This document shows, piece by piece, positions 6,855 through 16,124 of a stretch of 64,000 nt of DNA (its first letter is position 1; each line of letters starts with the position of its first letter). The stretch is from Denitratisoma sp. DHT3 (GTDB lineage: Bacteria > Pseudomonadota > Gammaproteobacteria > Burkholderiales > Rhodocyclaceae): positions 1,164,047-1,228,046 of the forward strand of contig NZ_CP020914.1 in the NCBI RefSeq assembly GCF_007833355.1. The letters are read 5' to 3'. The notes under the pieces were generated by a model, which did not search any database, was not told where the DNA came from, and worked only from the letters and a program-made list of their open reading frames with translations. A program made the position numbers and the translations under genes.

Positions 6855-7847
6855 ATGGCACCCGATAACTCTACTTCCCATCAAACGGCCGAACCCCGAC
6901 TGCTGGATCAGGTGAAGGCGAAAATCCGTCTCAAGCACTACAGTCTGCGTACCGAGCAGGCGTATGTTGATTGGATTAGACGATTTATTCTGCATCATGG
7001 CAAGCGCCACCCCAAGGAAATGGGGGCGGTGGAGGTTGAAGCATTTCTGACCCATCTTGCAGTGGCGGGCCGGGTTGCGGCTTCCACACAAAACCAAGCC
7101 AAGAGTGCCTTGTTGTTTCTTTATCGCGAAGTGCTGGGTTCCGAGCTGCCCTGGCTGGATAACGTGGAAAAGGCCAAGGCGCCCAAGCGGTTGCCGGTTG
7201 TGCTCACGCGCGTCGAGGCCGCGGCACTGTTGCAGCAGTTGCAGGGGGTGCACTGGCTGATCGGCAACCTGCTCTATGGCAGCGGCCTGCGTTTGATGGA
7301 ATGCCTGCGACTGCGGGTGAAGGATGTCGATTTTGCGCGCCAGGAAATCCTGATTCGCGATGGCAAGGGATTCAAGGATCGCGTGACCATGCTGCCCCGT
7401 TTGCTGGTCGAGCCCTTGCAGAATCATCTGGGTTTGGTCGAGGCGCAGCACCAGCGCGATTTGCAGGCAGGGCGCGGCGATGTCCATCTTTCTTACGCGC
7501 TGGACCGCAAATATCCCAATGCCGGGCGGGAATGGGCCTGGCAGTATGTGTTTCCATCCCCCGGACTCTCCCTGGACCCGCGCAGCGGCGTCGAGCGGCG
7601 CCACCATTTGCAGGATCAGGCGGTGCAGCGTGCCATCAAGCAGGCGGTGCATCACGCCAGGCTGACCAAGCCCGCGACGCCCCATACCTTGCGCCATTCC
7701 TTCGCCACCCACCTGCTGGAATCGGGCTACGACATTCGCACGGTGCAGGAGCTGCTCGGCCATTCCGACGTTTCCACCACCATGATCTACACCCATGTAC
7801 TCAACCGGGGCGGCAAGGGCGTTGTCAGCCCCCTGGATCGACTGTGA
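6855..7847 (+). CDS. intI: Integron integrase (IntI-type tyrosine recombinase)
   Basis: 330 residues. The six catalytic residues sit at the same numbers as in class 1 IntI1: R146 ([11 protein letters not shown]), K171 (RDGKGFKDR), H277 and R280 (PHTLRHSF), H303 (LLGHSDVS) and Y312 (MIYTHV). The IntI-specific extra segment is present ([21 protein letters not shown]), as is the terminal [10 protein letters not shown]. This distinguishes it from XerC/D. It catalyses attI x attC and attC x attC recombination of folded single-stranded attC. It is divergent from the cassette genes, the normal layout. The frame is intact, so the integron may be active. Confidence 0.96.
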   Translation: MAPDNSTSHQTAEPRLLDQVKAKIRLKHYSLRTEQAYVDWIRRFILHHGKRHPKEMGAVEVEAFLTHLAVAGRVAASTQNQAKSALLFLYREVLGSELPWLDNVEKAKAPKRLPVVLTRVEAAALLQQLQGVHWLIGNLLYGSGLRLMECLRLRVKDVDFARQEILIRDGKGFKDRVTMLPRLLVEPLQNHLGLVEAQHQRDLQAGRGDVHLSYALDRKYPNAGREWAWQYVFPSPGLSLDPRSGVERRHHLQDQAVQRAIKQAVHHARLTKPATPHTLRHSFATHLLESGYDIRTVQELLGHSDVSTTMIYTHVLNRGGKGVVSPLDRL

Positions 7848-10800
7848 GCAAAGATTTAAAGAACCTCAAGCGGCTGATGGCCGATCGCCGGCCCGCGGCC
7901 GATGTTTCCGTTTCTGCACCAGGCACCCGGAACCGCCCTACCCCGCATACGCGTGCCACCAATGCGGCCAGGGGACCAGTCAAGGGCGCAACCCCGGCCG
8001 CAGCGAACGAAGCCCGGCGCCAGGCGAGGCTCGCGGCCCGACCGACGATCGCATACGACGACGCCCTGCCGGTCAATGCGCGGCGCGAGGAGATCGCCCG
8101 CGCCATCGCCGCGCATCAGGTGGTGGTGATCTGCGGCGAGACGGGGTCGGGCAAGACCACGCAGTTGCCCAAGATCTGCCTGGAGATGGGCCGCGGCTGC
8201 GCCGGGCTGATCGGCCACACTCAGCCGCGCCGCATCGCCGCGCGGGCCACGGCGACGCGCATTGCCCAGGAGCTGAAGAGCGAGTTGGGCAAGCACGTCG
8301 GCTTCAAGATCCGCTTCACCGACCGCGCCTCGCCCGACACCTACATCAAACTGATGACCGACGGCATCCTGCTGGCGGAAACCCAGGGCGACCCGCTCTT
8401 GCGCGCCTACGATACGATCATCATCGACGAGGCCCACGAGCGCAGCCTGAACATCGATTTCCTGCTCGGCTACCTGAGGCAGTTGCTGCCCCGGCGGCCG
8501 GACCTGAAGGTGATCGTCACCTCGGCGACGCTGGACGCGGAGCGCTTCAGCAGGCATTTCGACGACTGCCCGGTGATCGAGGTCTCCGGGCGGCTTTACC
8601 CGATCGAGACACGCTACCGTCCCTTCGACGACCGAAAGGACGTCGATGTGAACGACGCCATTGTTGAAGCCGTGAGCGAAGCCCATCGCGAAGGGCCGGG
8701 CGACGTGCTGGTGTTCCTGCCCGGCGAGCGCGAGATCCGCGAGGCGGCGGAGGCGCTGCGCAAGCACCATCCACCGGGGCTGGAAATCCTGCCCCTGTTC
8801 GCGCGCCAGTCGGCGCAGGAGCAGAGCCGGGTGTTCGCGCCGCACCAGGGGCGGCGCGTGGTGCTGGCCACCAACGTGGCCGAGACCTCGCTGACGGTGC
8901 CGGGCATCCGCTACGTGATCGACACCGGCCTCGCCCGCGTCAAGCGCTATTCCCACCGCAACAAGGTGGAGCAGTTGCAGGTGGAGTCCGTCGCCCAGTC
9001 CGCCGCCAAGCAGCGCGCGGGGCGTTGCGGCCGGGTTTCCTCGGGCGTGTGCTTCCGGCTCTACGCCGAGGAGGACTTCAACAAGCGCCCGCCGCACACC
9101 GACCCGGAAATCCTGCGCTCCTCGCTGGCCGGGGTGATCCTGCGCATGAAGTCCCTGCACCTGGGCGACGTGGAGGCGTTTCCCTTCCTGGAGCCGCCGC
9201 TGCCGCGCATGGTGGTCGATGGCTATCAGCTCCTGGCCGAGCTGGGCGCGGTGGACGAGGACAAGCAACTCACGCCGGTGGGCGCCGAACTCGCCAAGCT
9301 TCCGCTCGACCCCAAGATCGGCCGCATGATCCTGGCGGCGCGTGAGCACGGCTGCCTCAAGGAAATGCTGGTGATCGCCGCCGCCCTCTCGGTGCAGGAC
9401 CCGCGCGAGCGTCCGCAGGAACAGGCCGGCGGCGCCGACCAGGCGCACGCCAAGTGGAAGGACGAGAAATCGGAGTTTCTTTCCTGGCTCAAGCTGTGGA
9501 CCGCCGCCGACGAGGTGTGGCGCCACGAGACCTCCAGCAAGCAGCGCCAGTGGTGCAAGCGGGAGTTCATCTCCTGGATGCGCATGCGCGAGTGGCGCGA
9601 CGTGCATGGCCAGTTGATGACGCTGTGCCATGAGCACGGCTGGAAAATTTCGAGCGCCTACCCCCCGGCCCCCTCCCCGAGGGAGGGGGTGACATCGGTT
9701 CGCTCCACTCCAGCAGGAAACGACGCCCCCGCCTTGGGGCGGCCCGGCGGCGGGGCACCAGCTGCCGGCTCCTACGAAGCGATCCACAAGGCGCTGCTGA
9801 CCGGCCTGCTGGGCCACATCGGCCTGAAGAGCGAGGAAGAGCAGCACTACCTCGGCGCGCGCGGCATCAAGTTCCACATCCACCCCGGCTCCAGTCTGGT
9901 GAAAAAGGCCGGGCGCTGGATCGTCGCCGCCGAACTGGTGGAGACCTCGCGCCTGTTCGCCCGCTGCGTGGCACGCATCGAGCCGGAATGGCTGGAGGAA
10001 GTGGGCGCCCACCTGATCCGCCGCCACGTCTACGAGCCCCACTGGGAAAAGGGGCCGGGCCAGGTGGTGGCCTGGGAGCGGGTGACGCTGCACGGGCTGA
10101 TGATCCACGCCCGGCGCCGCGTCAATTACGGCCCCAAGGACCCCAGGCTCGCCCGCGAGATACTGATCCGCGAGGCTCTGGTGCGGGGCGAGGTGGGCGA
10201 GGACTGGCTGAAGAAATGGCGCTTCCTGCAACACAACCAGAAGCTGATGCGGGAGATCGAGAAGCTGGAGCACAAGTCGCGCCGCCCCGACGTGCTGGTG
10301 GATGAGGAACTGATCCACGCCTTCTACGACGCCAAGCTGCCCGAGGGCATCGCCAGCCTGGCCGCCTTCGACCACTGGCGGCGCGAGGCCGAGCAGGAAA
10401 ATCCGAAGCTGCTGTTCCTGGAAAAGGAACAGCTGATGCGCCACGAGGCCGAGGGCATCACCACCGACGCCTTCCCGCCCCACCTGGAGCACCGCGGGCA
10501 GAAATACAAGCTCGGCTACAAGCACGACCCCGGCGCCGCCGACGACGGCGTGACGCTCGCCCTGCCGCTGGCGCTGTTGAATCAGGTGCCGGCCACGCGT
10601 TGCGAATGGCTGGTGCCGGGGCTGCTGAAGGAAAAAGTGGTGGCCCTGTTGAAGACCCTGCCGCAGAAGTACCGCCACCGTCTGCAACCGCTGGACGGCT
10701 TCGCCGAGAAGTTCTGCGATCGCCATGAACAACAGCGGGCCGGCGACGAGCCCCTGGTCAAGGCGCTGACCGGCGCCGTGGAGGACACGCTGGCGATGAA

Positions 10801-11854
10801 GCTGCCGCTGGACGCCTTCCGCCCCGGCGAACTGCGCCCCCATCTGGCGATGAACTTCCGCCTGCTCGACGAGCATGGCGGCACCCTGGGCTTTTCCCGC
10901 TCCCTGGCGGAACTGCGCGGCCAGTACGGCAGCCGCGTGGAGCAGGGTTTCGCCCAGGCCGAGATTCGCGGCGAGGGCGCGGGCGAAGCGGCCGAGGGCG
11001 AACTCGCCGGGCTCACCGCCTGGAGCTTCGGCGAGCTGCCGGAACTGCTGGAAGTGAAGGTCGGCGGCCGCGAGGTGATCGGCTTCCCGGCCCTGGTGGA
11101 TGACGGCGAGAGCGTTTCCCTGCGCGCCTTCGACACCGAGGAGAAGGCCCGCGACCAGCACCGCCTGGGCCTCTCCCGGCTGTTCGCGCTGGCGCTGAAG
11201 GAGCAGGTGAAGTTCGTCGAGAAGAGCCTGCCGCGCGAACTGGGCATGCAGTACATGAGCCTGGGCACCGAGAAGGAACTCAAGGCGCAGATCGTCGGCG
11301 CCACCCTGGACCGCACCTGCATGATGGCGCCGCTGCCAACCGACAAGGCGACCTTCGAGGCGCGGGTGGCGGCGGCCAAGGGCCGCGTTTCGCTGGTGGC
11401 GCAGGAAGTGGCGCGGCTGGTGGGCACGGTGCTGACCGAGCACGCCGCCCTGCAAAAGAAGCTGGCGGCGATGGGCAAGACCTTTCCCGAGGCGACGGCG
11501 GACATCGCCGCCCAGGTGGCCGCCCTGCTCGGCCGGCAGTTCATCCTGGCGGTGCCGTGGGAACGGCTGGCGCATTACCCGCGCTACCTGAAGGCGGCGG
11601 CGCTGCGCCTGGACAAGGCCCGCGCCGATCCGGCGCGGGACGCCCGGCTGCTCGCCGACTGGCAGACCCTGGCCAGGCCCTTCGAGCGGGAACGCCTGGC
11701 CCAGGCGCGGAGCGGCGTGGTCGATCCCTTCCTGGAGGAGTTTCGCTGGCTGCTGGAGGAATTGCGCGTGGCCCTGTTCGCCCAGGAACTGAAGACGCCT
11801 TCGCCGGTCTCGCTGAAACGTCTGCAAAAAATGTGGGAAGGTCGTCATGGATGA
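7844..11854 (+). CDS. hrpA: ATP-dependent RNA helicase HrpA (DEAH-box)
   Basis: About 1336 residues from GTG 7844, which overlaps the intI stop (GTGA); ATG 7877 is an alternative start. Walker [10 protein letters not shown] lies near residue 98, DEAH near 195, SAT in [11 protein letters not shown], and the QRAGRCGR motif follows. The helicase, HA2, OB-fold and long DUF3418-type C-terminal regions match HrpA, a DEAH-box helicase linked to rescue of stalled ribosomes and mRNA processing. An insertion of about 36 residues near residue 606 derives from an intergenic-type repeat. It overlaps the next gene by eight bases. Confidence 0.93.
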   Translation: MSKDLKNLKRLMADRRPAADVSVSAPGTRNRPTPHTRATNAARGPVKGATPAAANEARRQARLAARPTIAYDDALPVNARREEIARAIAAHQVVVICGETGSGKTTQLPKICLEMGRGCAGLIGHTQPRRIAARATATRIAQELKSELGKHVGFKIRFTDRASPDTYIKLMTDGILLAETQGDPLLRAYDTIIIDEAHERSLNIDFLLGYLRQLLPRRPDLKVIVTSATLDAERFSRHFDDCPVIEVSGRLYPIETRYRPFDDRKDVDVNDAIVEAVSEAHREGPGDVLVFLPGEREIREAAEALRKHHPPGLEILPLFARQSAQEQSRVFAPHQGRRVVLATNVAETSLTVPGIRYVIDTGLARVKRYSHRNKVEQLQVESVAQSAAKQRAGRCGRVSSGVCFRLYAEEDFNKRPPHTDPEILRSSLAGVILRMKSLHLGDVEAFPFLEPPLPRMVVDGYQLLAELGAVDEDKQLTPVGAELAKLPLDPKIGRMILAAREHGCLKEMLVIAAALSVQDPRERPQEQAGGADQAHAKWKDEKSEFLSWLKLWTAADEVWRHETSSKQRQWCKREFISWMRMREWRDVHGQLMTLCHEHGWKISSAYPPAPSPREGVTSVRSTPAGNDAPALGRPGGGAPAAGSYEAIHKALLTGLLGHIGLKSEEEQHYLGARGIKFHIHPGSSLVKKAGRWIVAAELVETSRLFARCVARIEPEWLEEVGAHLIRRHVYEPHWEKGPGQVVAWERVTLHGLMIHARRRVNYGPKDPRLAREILIREALVRGEVGEDWLKKWRFLQHNQKLMREIEKLEHKSRRPDVLVDEELIHAFYDAKLPEGIASLAAFDHWRREAEQENPKLLFLEKEQLMRHEAEGITTDAFPPHLEHRGQKYKLGYKHDPGAADDGVTLALPLALLNQVPATRCEWLVPGLLKEKVVALLKTLPQKYRHRLQPLDGFAEKFCDRHEQQRAGDEPLVKALTGAVEDTLAMKLPLDAFRPGELRPHLAMNFRLLDEHGGTLGFSRSLAELRGQYGSRVEQGFAQAEIRGEGAGEAAEGELAGLTAWSFGELPELLEVKVGGREVIGFPALVDDGESVSLRAFDTEEKARDQHRLGLSRLFALALKEQVKFVEKSLPRELGMQYMSLGTEKELKAQIVGATLDRTCMMAPLPTDKATFEARVAAAKGRVSLVAQEVARLVGTVLTEHAALQKKLAAMGKTFPEATADIAAQVAALLGRQFILAVPWERLAHYPRYLKAAALRLDKARADPARDARLLADWQTLARPFERERLAQARSGVVDPFLEEFRWLLEELRVALFAQELKTPSPVSLKRLQKMWEGRHG
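9659..9770. repeat. Repeat-like insertion inside hrpA
   Basis: A palindrome-rich stretch with CCCCTCCCCGAGGGAGGGGG and CTTGGGGCGGCCCGGCGG, unlike the surrounding codon pattern. The second block recurs in the intergenic repeat at 20256-20403 and in the fragment near 28900. It is translated in frame as a Pro/Gly/Ala-rich linker ([12 protein letters not shown]...[11 protein letters not shown]) just before [11 protein letters not shown], where other HrpA proteins are continuous. Confidence 0.6.
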
Positions 11855-12566
11855 AGTAATGCTGGCCCTGCTGCGCACGCTCTCCAGCCTGAGCCGGCCG
11901 CGAATCTGGCGCTATCTGGCGGCGCCGGCGCTGCTCGCGCTGCTGGTCGGCGGCGGCCTCTCGCCCTGGCTGTTCCCGGCGATCGAAGGCGCCCTGCTGC
12001 AGGCGCCGCCGCTGTCCTGGCTGGTGCGCTGGGACTGGGCCGGCCTGGCCGGATTCCTCGCCACCGTGGGCAGCGCCCTGACGCTGCTGGCCCTGGCCTA
12101 CCTGCTGGCCACCGTGCTGGCGAGCACCCTGGTGCTGCCCTGGCTGCTCGCCGACGTGGCCCGCCACGACTACCCCGACCTGGCGCCGATGGGCCGCGAC
12201 AGCCTGCTGGCCTCGCTGGTCAATGGTCTCGTGGCGGCGCTGGGCTTTTGCGCGGGCTGGCTGCTGACCTTGCCGCTGTGGCTGGTGCCGGGACTGGCGC
12301 TGGTGCTGCCGGTGTTCTGGCTGGCCTGGCTCAACCGGCGCACCTTCACGCCGGACTGCCTGGCCGTGCACGCCACGGCCGACGAGTCCCGGCACCTGCG
12401 GCAAGTCCATGCCTCGCGCCTGCTGATCCTCGGCGCGGTTCCCGCCCTGCTGGCCGCCGTGCCCCTGGCGGGCCTGCTGGCGCCGGCCCTGGCGGCGCTG
12501 CTGTTCGCCCACTACACCCTGGAAGCCCTGCGCCGCCTGCGCGGCGGCGCCGTGGTGAGTCAATGA
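11847..12566 (+). CDS. EI24-domain (CysZ-like) integral membrane protein
   Basis: 239 residues, strongly hydrophobic, with about five to six membrane segments (for example LAAPALLALLVGGGLSPWLF, LATVGSALTLLALAYLLATV, LVNGLVAALGFCAGWLLTLP). The family pattern includes ASTLVLPWLL and VPGLALVLPVFWLAWLNRRTFT, as in EI24/CysZ-type inner-membrane proteins; CysZ transports sulfate but most members are uncharacterised. Eight-base overlap with hrpA indicates co-transcription and coupling. Confidence 0.82.
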   Translation: MDEVMLALLRTLSSLSRPRIWRYLAAPALLALLVGGGLSPWLFPAIEGALLQAPPLSWLVRWDWAGLAGFLATVGSALTLLALAYLLATVLASTLVLPWLLADVARHDYPDLAPMGRDSLLASLVNGLVAALGFCAGWLLTLPLWLVPGLALVLPVFWLAWLNRRTFTPDCLAVHATADESRHLRQVHASRLLILGAVPALLAAVPLAGLLAPALAALLFAHYTLEALRRLRGGAVVSQ

Positions 12567-12595
12567 CGGAGGAGGACACGCCGGCCACACCATTA

Positions 12596-12618
12596 ATTGT
12601 TTCCAAAATGGATACAAT
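12596..12618. promoter_or_regulatory. Operator-like 23-bp palindrome, copy 1
   Basis: Half-sites ATTGTTTCC and GGATACAAT flank AAAAT, an imperfect inverted repeat. A second copy with the same half-site type lies 104 bp downstream, both upstream of the MoaB/CinA-like gene. Two phased palindromes suggest a dimeric repressor; which one is unknown. Confidence 0.5.
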
Positions 12619-12699
12619 TAAAGGCAAGGGTAGAGTTACGAAAATCAACCATCAGATGGGTAGCGGATCGATATTTCAGACACTTGATCGACCGTAAAG

Positions 12700-12722
12700 A
12701 TTGTATCCAAAATATCTACAAT
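12700..12722. promoter_or_regulatory. Operator-like 23-bp palindrome, copy 2
   Basis: ATTGTATCC-AAAAT-ATCTACAAT, matching copy 1 in the left half-site and spacer. It ends 23 bases before the ATG of the downstream gene, so a bound protein would block its transcription or translation start. Confidence 0.5.
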
Positions 12723-12745
12723 CAAGACATGAAAAGGATGAACCG

Positions 12746-13492
12746 ATGGGCTTCGGCGCCTTGATCATCGGCGATGAAATCATTCGCGGCAAACGCCAGG
12801 ACAAGCACTTCGCCAAGCTGCGCGAGCTGCTCGCGACCCGGGGGCTGGTATTGGACTGGGTGACCTATCTGGGCGACGACCGCGCCCGCCTGACGGCGGC
12901 CCTGGCGCGCAGTTTCGCCGGCGGAGACGTGGTGTTCAGCTTCGGCGGCATCGGCGTGACGCCGGACGACCATACCCGCCAGGCCGCGGCGCAGGCGGCC
13001 GGCGTGCCGCTGGTCCTGCACCCCGACGCGGAAGCGGAGATCCGCGCCCGCTTCGGCGCCGAGGTCACCGCGAACCGCCTGCAACTGGGCGAGTTCCCGG
13101 CCGGCAGCCGCATCATCCCGAACCCCTTCAACCGCATTCCCGGCTTCAGCGTCGGCGACCATCATTTCATGCCGGGCTTTCCGCAGATGGCGTGGCCGAT
13201 GGCGGAATGGGTGCTCGACACCCGCTACCGCGACCGCTTCCACCAGCGCGAAGAAGCCGAGTCGGCAATCCAGATCTGGGACGGCAACGAAGGCATGTTG
13301 CTGGAACTGATGCGCCGCATCGAGCGGGACTACCCCGGAATCGCGGTGTTCAGCCTGCCCTTCCTCGGCGACGCGACCCTGCGCCGCCATGTGGAGCTGG
13401 GCGTGCGCGGCACCCCGGCGCAGGTCGCGCCGGCGATGGCGGAGATCCGCGCCGAGGTGGCGCGGCTGGGCTTGGCGTTTTCTGAAAAATAG
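12746..13492 (+). CDS. MoaB/CinA-like molybdopterin-binding domain protein
   Basis: 248 residues. The N-terminal 160 residues match the MoCF_biosynth (MogA/MoaB) fold: ALIIGDEIIRGKRQDKH, then the GG-type loop VVFSFGGIGVTPDDHTRQA and FMPGFPQMAWPMAEWVL. This is the arrangement of the competence/damage-inducible CinA N-terminal domain; such stand-alone proteins are mostly uncharacterised. AAGGA seven bases upstream of the ATG decides the start. Twin palindromes upstream and a strong hairpin terminator downstream make it a single regulated transcription unit. Confidence 0.85.
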   Translation: MGFGALIIGDEIIRGKRQDKHFAKLRELLATRGLVLDWVTYLGDDRARLTAALARSFAGGDVVFSFGGIGVTPDDHTRQAAAQAAGVPLVLHPDAEAEIRARFGAEVTANRLQLGEFPAGSRIIPNPFNRIPGFSVGDHHFMPGFPQMAWPMAEWVLDTRYRDRFHQREEAESAIQIWDGNEGMLLELMRRIERDYPGIAVFSLPFLGDATLRRHVELGVRGTPAQVAPAMAEIRAEVARLGLAFSEK

Positions 13493-13495
13493 ATA

Positions 13496-13530
13496 AAAAA
13501 AAGCCCTGGTCGGAGGATCAGGGCTTTAAA
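13496..13530. terminator. Bidirectional intrinsic terminator
   Basis: AAAAAAAGCCCTG ... CAGGGCTTTAAA: a 9-bp stem with A-run on one side and T-run on the other. It lies between the convergent MoaB-like and phasin genes and can serve both. Confidence 0.85.
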
Positions 13531-13572
13531 CCGTCCCTTTGCGGGGCGGAGGAGGAGACAAACTGTTTGCGA

Positions 13573-14136
13573 CTAGGCGGCTTTCTTCGCCCTGGGCGCG
13601 GCGGCACCGGTATTCACGGCCTTGACCGTGGCGTTGGTGGCGGCGGCCACGTTGGCTTCGGCGATCTCGGCGACCTGGCGGGCGGCCTTGCTCACGCTGT
13701 CGTAGGCGGAGTTGGCGGCGGCCAGGGCGGAGCGGAAGGCGGCCACGGCAACGTCGGAACCGGCGGGTGCGTTCTTCGCGGCCTGGTCCAGGGCGCTGCC
13801 GACATTCCTGTTCAGCTCGGCGTACTGGTTCTCCAGAACCTTGTTCAATTCTTCCTGGGTCTGCGTGGCGATTTCATAGACGCTGCGCGAGTAGGCAACG
13901 GCCTTTTCCACGGCAGGCTGGGCCATCGCGGACTGAAGACCGACCAGCTCCTGGGGATCCTTGGCGCCAAGCAGGGTCTTGGTGTTGGCCACGGCATCTT
14001 CCAGCAAGGAACGGGCGGTATTCAGATTCAGCGCGGCCAGGCGCTCGGCGCTGGCGAAGGCGGTGTTGGCAAAGGTCAGCAGGGTTTCCATGCTGGCTTT
14101 GTTGGCGGCGGCGATTTTCTCGGGAACGGCGTACAT
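13573..14136 (-). CDS. phaP: Phasin family protein (PHA granule-associated)
   Basis: 187 residues from ATG (MYAVPEKIAAANKASMETLL); GGAG eight bases upstream. Amphipathic, alanine-rich helices throughout (FANTAFASAERLAALNLNTAR, AVAYSRSVYEIATQTQEELN) and a KK-containing Ala-rich tail are typical of Phasin_2 proteins of betaproteobacteria. Phasins coat polyhydroxyalkanoate granules and control their size and number. Single-gene unit with a long AT-rich upstream region, consistent with strong, regulated expression. Confidence 0.92.
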   Translation of the reverse strand: MYAVPEKIAAANKASMETLLTFANTAFASAERLAALNLNTARSLLEDAVANTKTLLGAKDPQELVGLQSAMAQPAVEKAVAYSRSVYEIATQTQEELNKVLENQYAELNRNVGSALDQAAKNAPAGSDVAVAAFRSALAAANSAYDSVSKAARQVAEIAEANVAAATNATVKAVNTGAAAPRAKKAA

Positions 14137-14385
14137 TGAAGTTCTCCTATCCTTAGTCCAGGACACAAGTCCAGGGGCCATCGAACTGCACCACCACCCT
14201 TGTCGGACATCCGATGGTGCGAATGGTGCGTTGCATCATGGTTCGAATTATAGAGAGCAAAACCGGGCTGTCAAGATTTTTTTGTGCTTCGCACAAAAAT
14301 ATTTTTCCACATATAAATCAATGTATTGATTGAATAATTTCCACGATTTTAACGTATCGAATGATTTTTTTGTGGCAGCGCAAAT
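14137..14385. other. Phasin upstream region with perfect hairpin
   Basis: No gene is seen in these 250 bases, which are clearly more AT-rich than the flanks. TTTTTGTGC (14279-14287) and GCACAAAAA (14291-14299) form a perfect 9-bp inverted repeat with a TTC loop. It could be an operator for the PHA regulator PhaR or a terminator-like stem; the sequence alone does not decide. Confidence 0.5.
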
Positions 14386-14416
14386 TAAAAAACCGCCCCG
14401 GAGGGCGGCTTTCGGC
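14386..14416 (-). terminator. Intrinsic terminator of the kdsD-lptA operon
   Basis: On the minus strand AAAGCCGCCCTCCGGGGCGGTTTTTT: a GC-rich stem followed by a T-run, 25 bases beyond the lptA stop. Confidence 0.85.
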
Positions 14417-14440
14417 AGGGTTCCGGACGAACCGATCTGA

Positions 14441-15031
14441 TCAATTGGCGGGACCGGGAGCCGGCCCGGGGGCGGGAGGCGCGTCCTCCTCCTTGTGCTT
14501 GGGGTGGATCACCGCATGGACCCGCTCCGGCACGGCAGGCTGTTTCGCGGCGGATGAAGCCGGGGAAGCGCCGTGGCCGTTGTTCACCTGATAGGTTTCC
14601 GATTTGGCATCGTAGATCACATAGCGGCCACGCACCTCGTCCGTGCCGCTGCGCACCTTGGCCCGGTCGAAGAACTCGGATTTTTCCGTCTTGGCGTCGT
14701 ATTCGATGCGCTCGGCCTCGCCTTCGATGTATTCGTCGCGCCCTTCGCGCTTCTGGCGGAAACGGGCCAGGCCGTCGGCGCCGCCGGTGGCGACGCCTTT
14801 CTGGAACCCCTCCGCGTCCTGGGTCACCACCAGCTTGTCCGTGCGGATGACCAGGGTGCCCTGGGTCAGGATCACCCGGCCTTCGAAAACATGGACCTTA
14901 CGCGCGTCGTCGGCGGTGGCGCGGTCGGCCTCGAGATTCACCGGCTGGTTGCGGTCGGCCCGTTCCGCCAGGGCGGGAAGCGCCAGCAGGCACAACAGGC
15001 CGGCCGGCAGTAAGCGAATGTGTCGGATCAT
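14441..15031 (-). CDS. lptA: LptA, periplasmic LPS transport protein
   Basis: 196 residues. Signal peptide MIRHIRLLPAGLLCLLALPALA, then the OstA/LptA beta-jellyroll (NLEADRATADDARKVHVFEG, ILTQGTLVIRTDKLVVTQD, RYVIYDAKSETYQVNN). LptA forms the periplasmic bridge carrying LPS between LptC and LptDE. A Pro/Ala-rich C-terminal tail (about 40 residues) is an extension. The ATG overlaps the lptC stop (ATGA). In most betaproteobacteria lptB follows; here a terminator follows instead. Confidence 0.93.
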   Translation of the reverse strand: MIRHIRLLPAGLLCLLALPALAERADRNQPVNLEADRATADDARKVHVFEGRVILTQGTLVIRTDKLVVTQDAEGFQKGVATGGADGLARFRQKREGRDEYIEGEAERIEYDAKTEKSEFFDRAKVRSGTDEVRGRYVIYDAKSETYQVNNGHGASPASSAAKQPAVPERVHAVIHPKHKEEDAPPAPGPAPGPAN

Positions 15032-15606
15032 GGTTGCGTTCTTGTTCTTGGAAAGGTGCCTCGGGCCCGGCCGGTCAGGATGGTCAGATTTTCCTTGCCC
15101 CGATATTCGATGCGGTCGCCCGTGATCACCGAGCCGCCCTGGCGCACGGTGACCGGCACATTGCCGCGCGCCAGTTCCTCGTCCGGAAACACGGTCAGCG
15201 CCTCGGTGGTCAGCACGGTCTGGGGACTGCCCTCGCCCTCCGCCTTGACCAGCTTGACGCCGCCCTTCAGGCGCACCTCCTTGCCGTCCTTGCTGAGCCA
15301 CGCGCTCTGGGCATTCACCCGCGTCGGGCGGGTGCCGGTGAACTGGACCAGTTCCGGCTGGCTGACGTCGGTGCTGTCGTCGTCCGGGAAATGGCTCATC
15401 TTGGGCGCTTTCAGGACTTGCAGCAGTTGCCCCTGGGCGTCGAAGCGCTCGATGGTGAAGTTCTCGACGATGAAGTCCGGATCGTGGCGCAGGTTGGCGC
15501 GACGGTTGGATTCATCGACGTTGGCGGCGTTCGACAGCCACAGGGTGAGTCCGGCCAGCGCCGCCAACAGCGTGATCGGGAACAGCGCCGCGCCGGAAGC
15601 CCTCAT
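15028..15606 (-). CDS. lptC: LptC, inner-membrane LPS export protein
   Basis: 192 residues. One N-terminal membrane helix (ALFPITLLAALAGLTLWLS) and a periplasmic beta-jellyroll domain (DFIVENFTIERFDAQGQLL ... GKENLTILTGRARGTF). LptC anchors LptA to the LptBFG transporter. Four-base overlaps with kdsC and lptA show one operon for Kdo synthesis and LPS export. Confidence 0.93.
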   Translation of the reverse strand: MRASGAALFPITLLAALAGLTLWLSNAANVDESNRRANLRHDPDFIVENFTIERFDAQGQLLQVLKAPKMSHFPDDDSTDVSQPELVQFTGTRPTRVNAQSAWLSKDGKEVRLKGGVKLVKAEGEGSPQTVLTTEALTVFPDEELARGNVPVTVRQGGSVITGDRIEYRGKENLTILTGRARGTFPRTRTQP

Positions 15607-16124
15607 TGCAGATAGGCCTCCAGCAGGGCGTCGAGCTTGCCCTGGGCGCGCAGGATGAATTCGCAGACTTCCCGCGCCGCGCCGCGGCCGCCGGGGCGCC
15701 GCGCCACCAGGTCGACATGGCGCTGCACGAAATCATGGCCATCGGCCACCGTCGCGGAAAAGCCGCAGGCCCGCAGCACCGGCAGGTCGACGACGTCGTC
15801 GCCCATGTAGCCGGCCTCGGAGAACGCCAGACGCTGTCCCGCCAGCAGCTCGGCCATCGCGCCGCGCTTGTCCTCCACGCCTTGCAGCAGCAGGTCGATG
15901 CCCAGGTTGCGGGCGCGCAATTCGACCGCGCGGGAACGCCGCCCGGTGATGATGGCGAGCGTGACGCCGCTGGCCGCCAGCATCTTCAGGCCGTGGCCGT
16001 CGAGGCTGGAAAAGGCCTTCATCTCGTCGCCCTGGCTGGTGAAGTACAGGCTGCCGTCGGTCAGCACGCCGTCCACGTCGAAACCCATCAGCCGGATGCG
16101 GCGGGCCTTGGCCTGGGCGTCCAT
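15603..16124 (-). CDS. kdsC: KdsC, 3-deoxy-D-manno-octulosonate 8-phosphate phosphatase
   Basis: 173 residues from ATG (MDAQAKARRIRLMGFDVDG), sharing one base with the kdsD stop. HAD-superfamily motifs: FDVDGVLTDG (nucleophile D16, general acid D18), IITGRRS, KRGAM and YMGDDVVDLPVL. This is the small, cap-less KdsC type acting as a tetramer. It removes phosphate from Kdo-8-phosphate in lipopolysaccharide core biosynthesis. Confidence 0.94.
   Translation of the reverse strand: MDAQAKARRIRLMGFDVDGVLTDGSLYFTSQGDEMKAFSSLDGHGLKMLAASGVTLAIITGRRSRAVELRARNLGIDLLLQGVEDKRGAMAELLAGQRLAFSEAGYMGDDVVDLPVLRACGFSATVADGHDFVQRHVDLVARRPGGRGAAREVCEFILRAQGKLDALLEAYLQ

Noticed and set aside
7856-11878. 1340-codon open frame on the minus strand opposite hrpA
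   Set aside because: A GC-rich shadow of hrpA codons; composition dominated by Gln/Gly/Ala/Arg/His without any domain, and no ribosome binding site.
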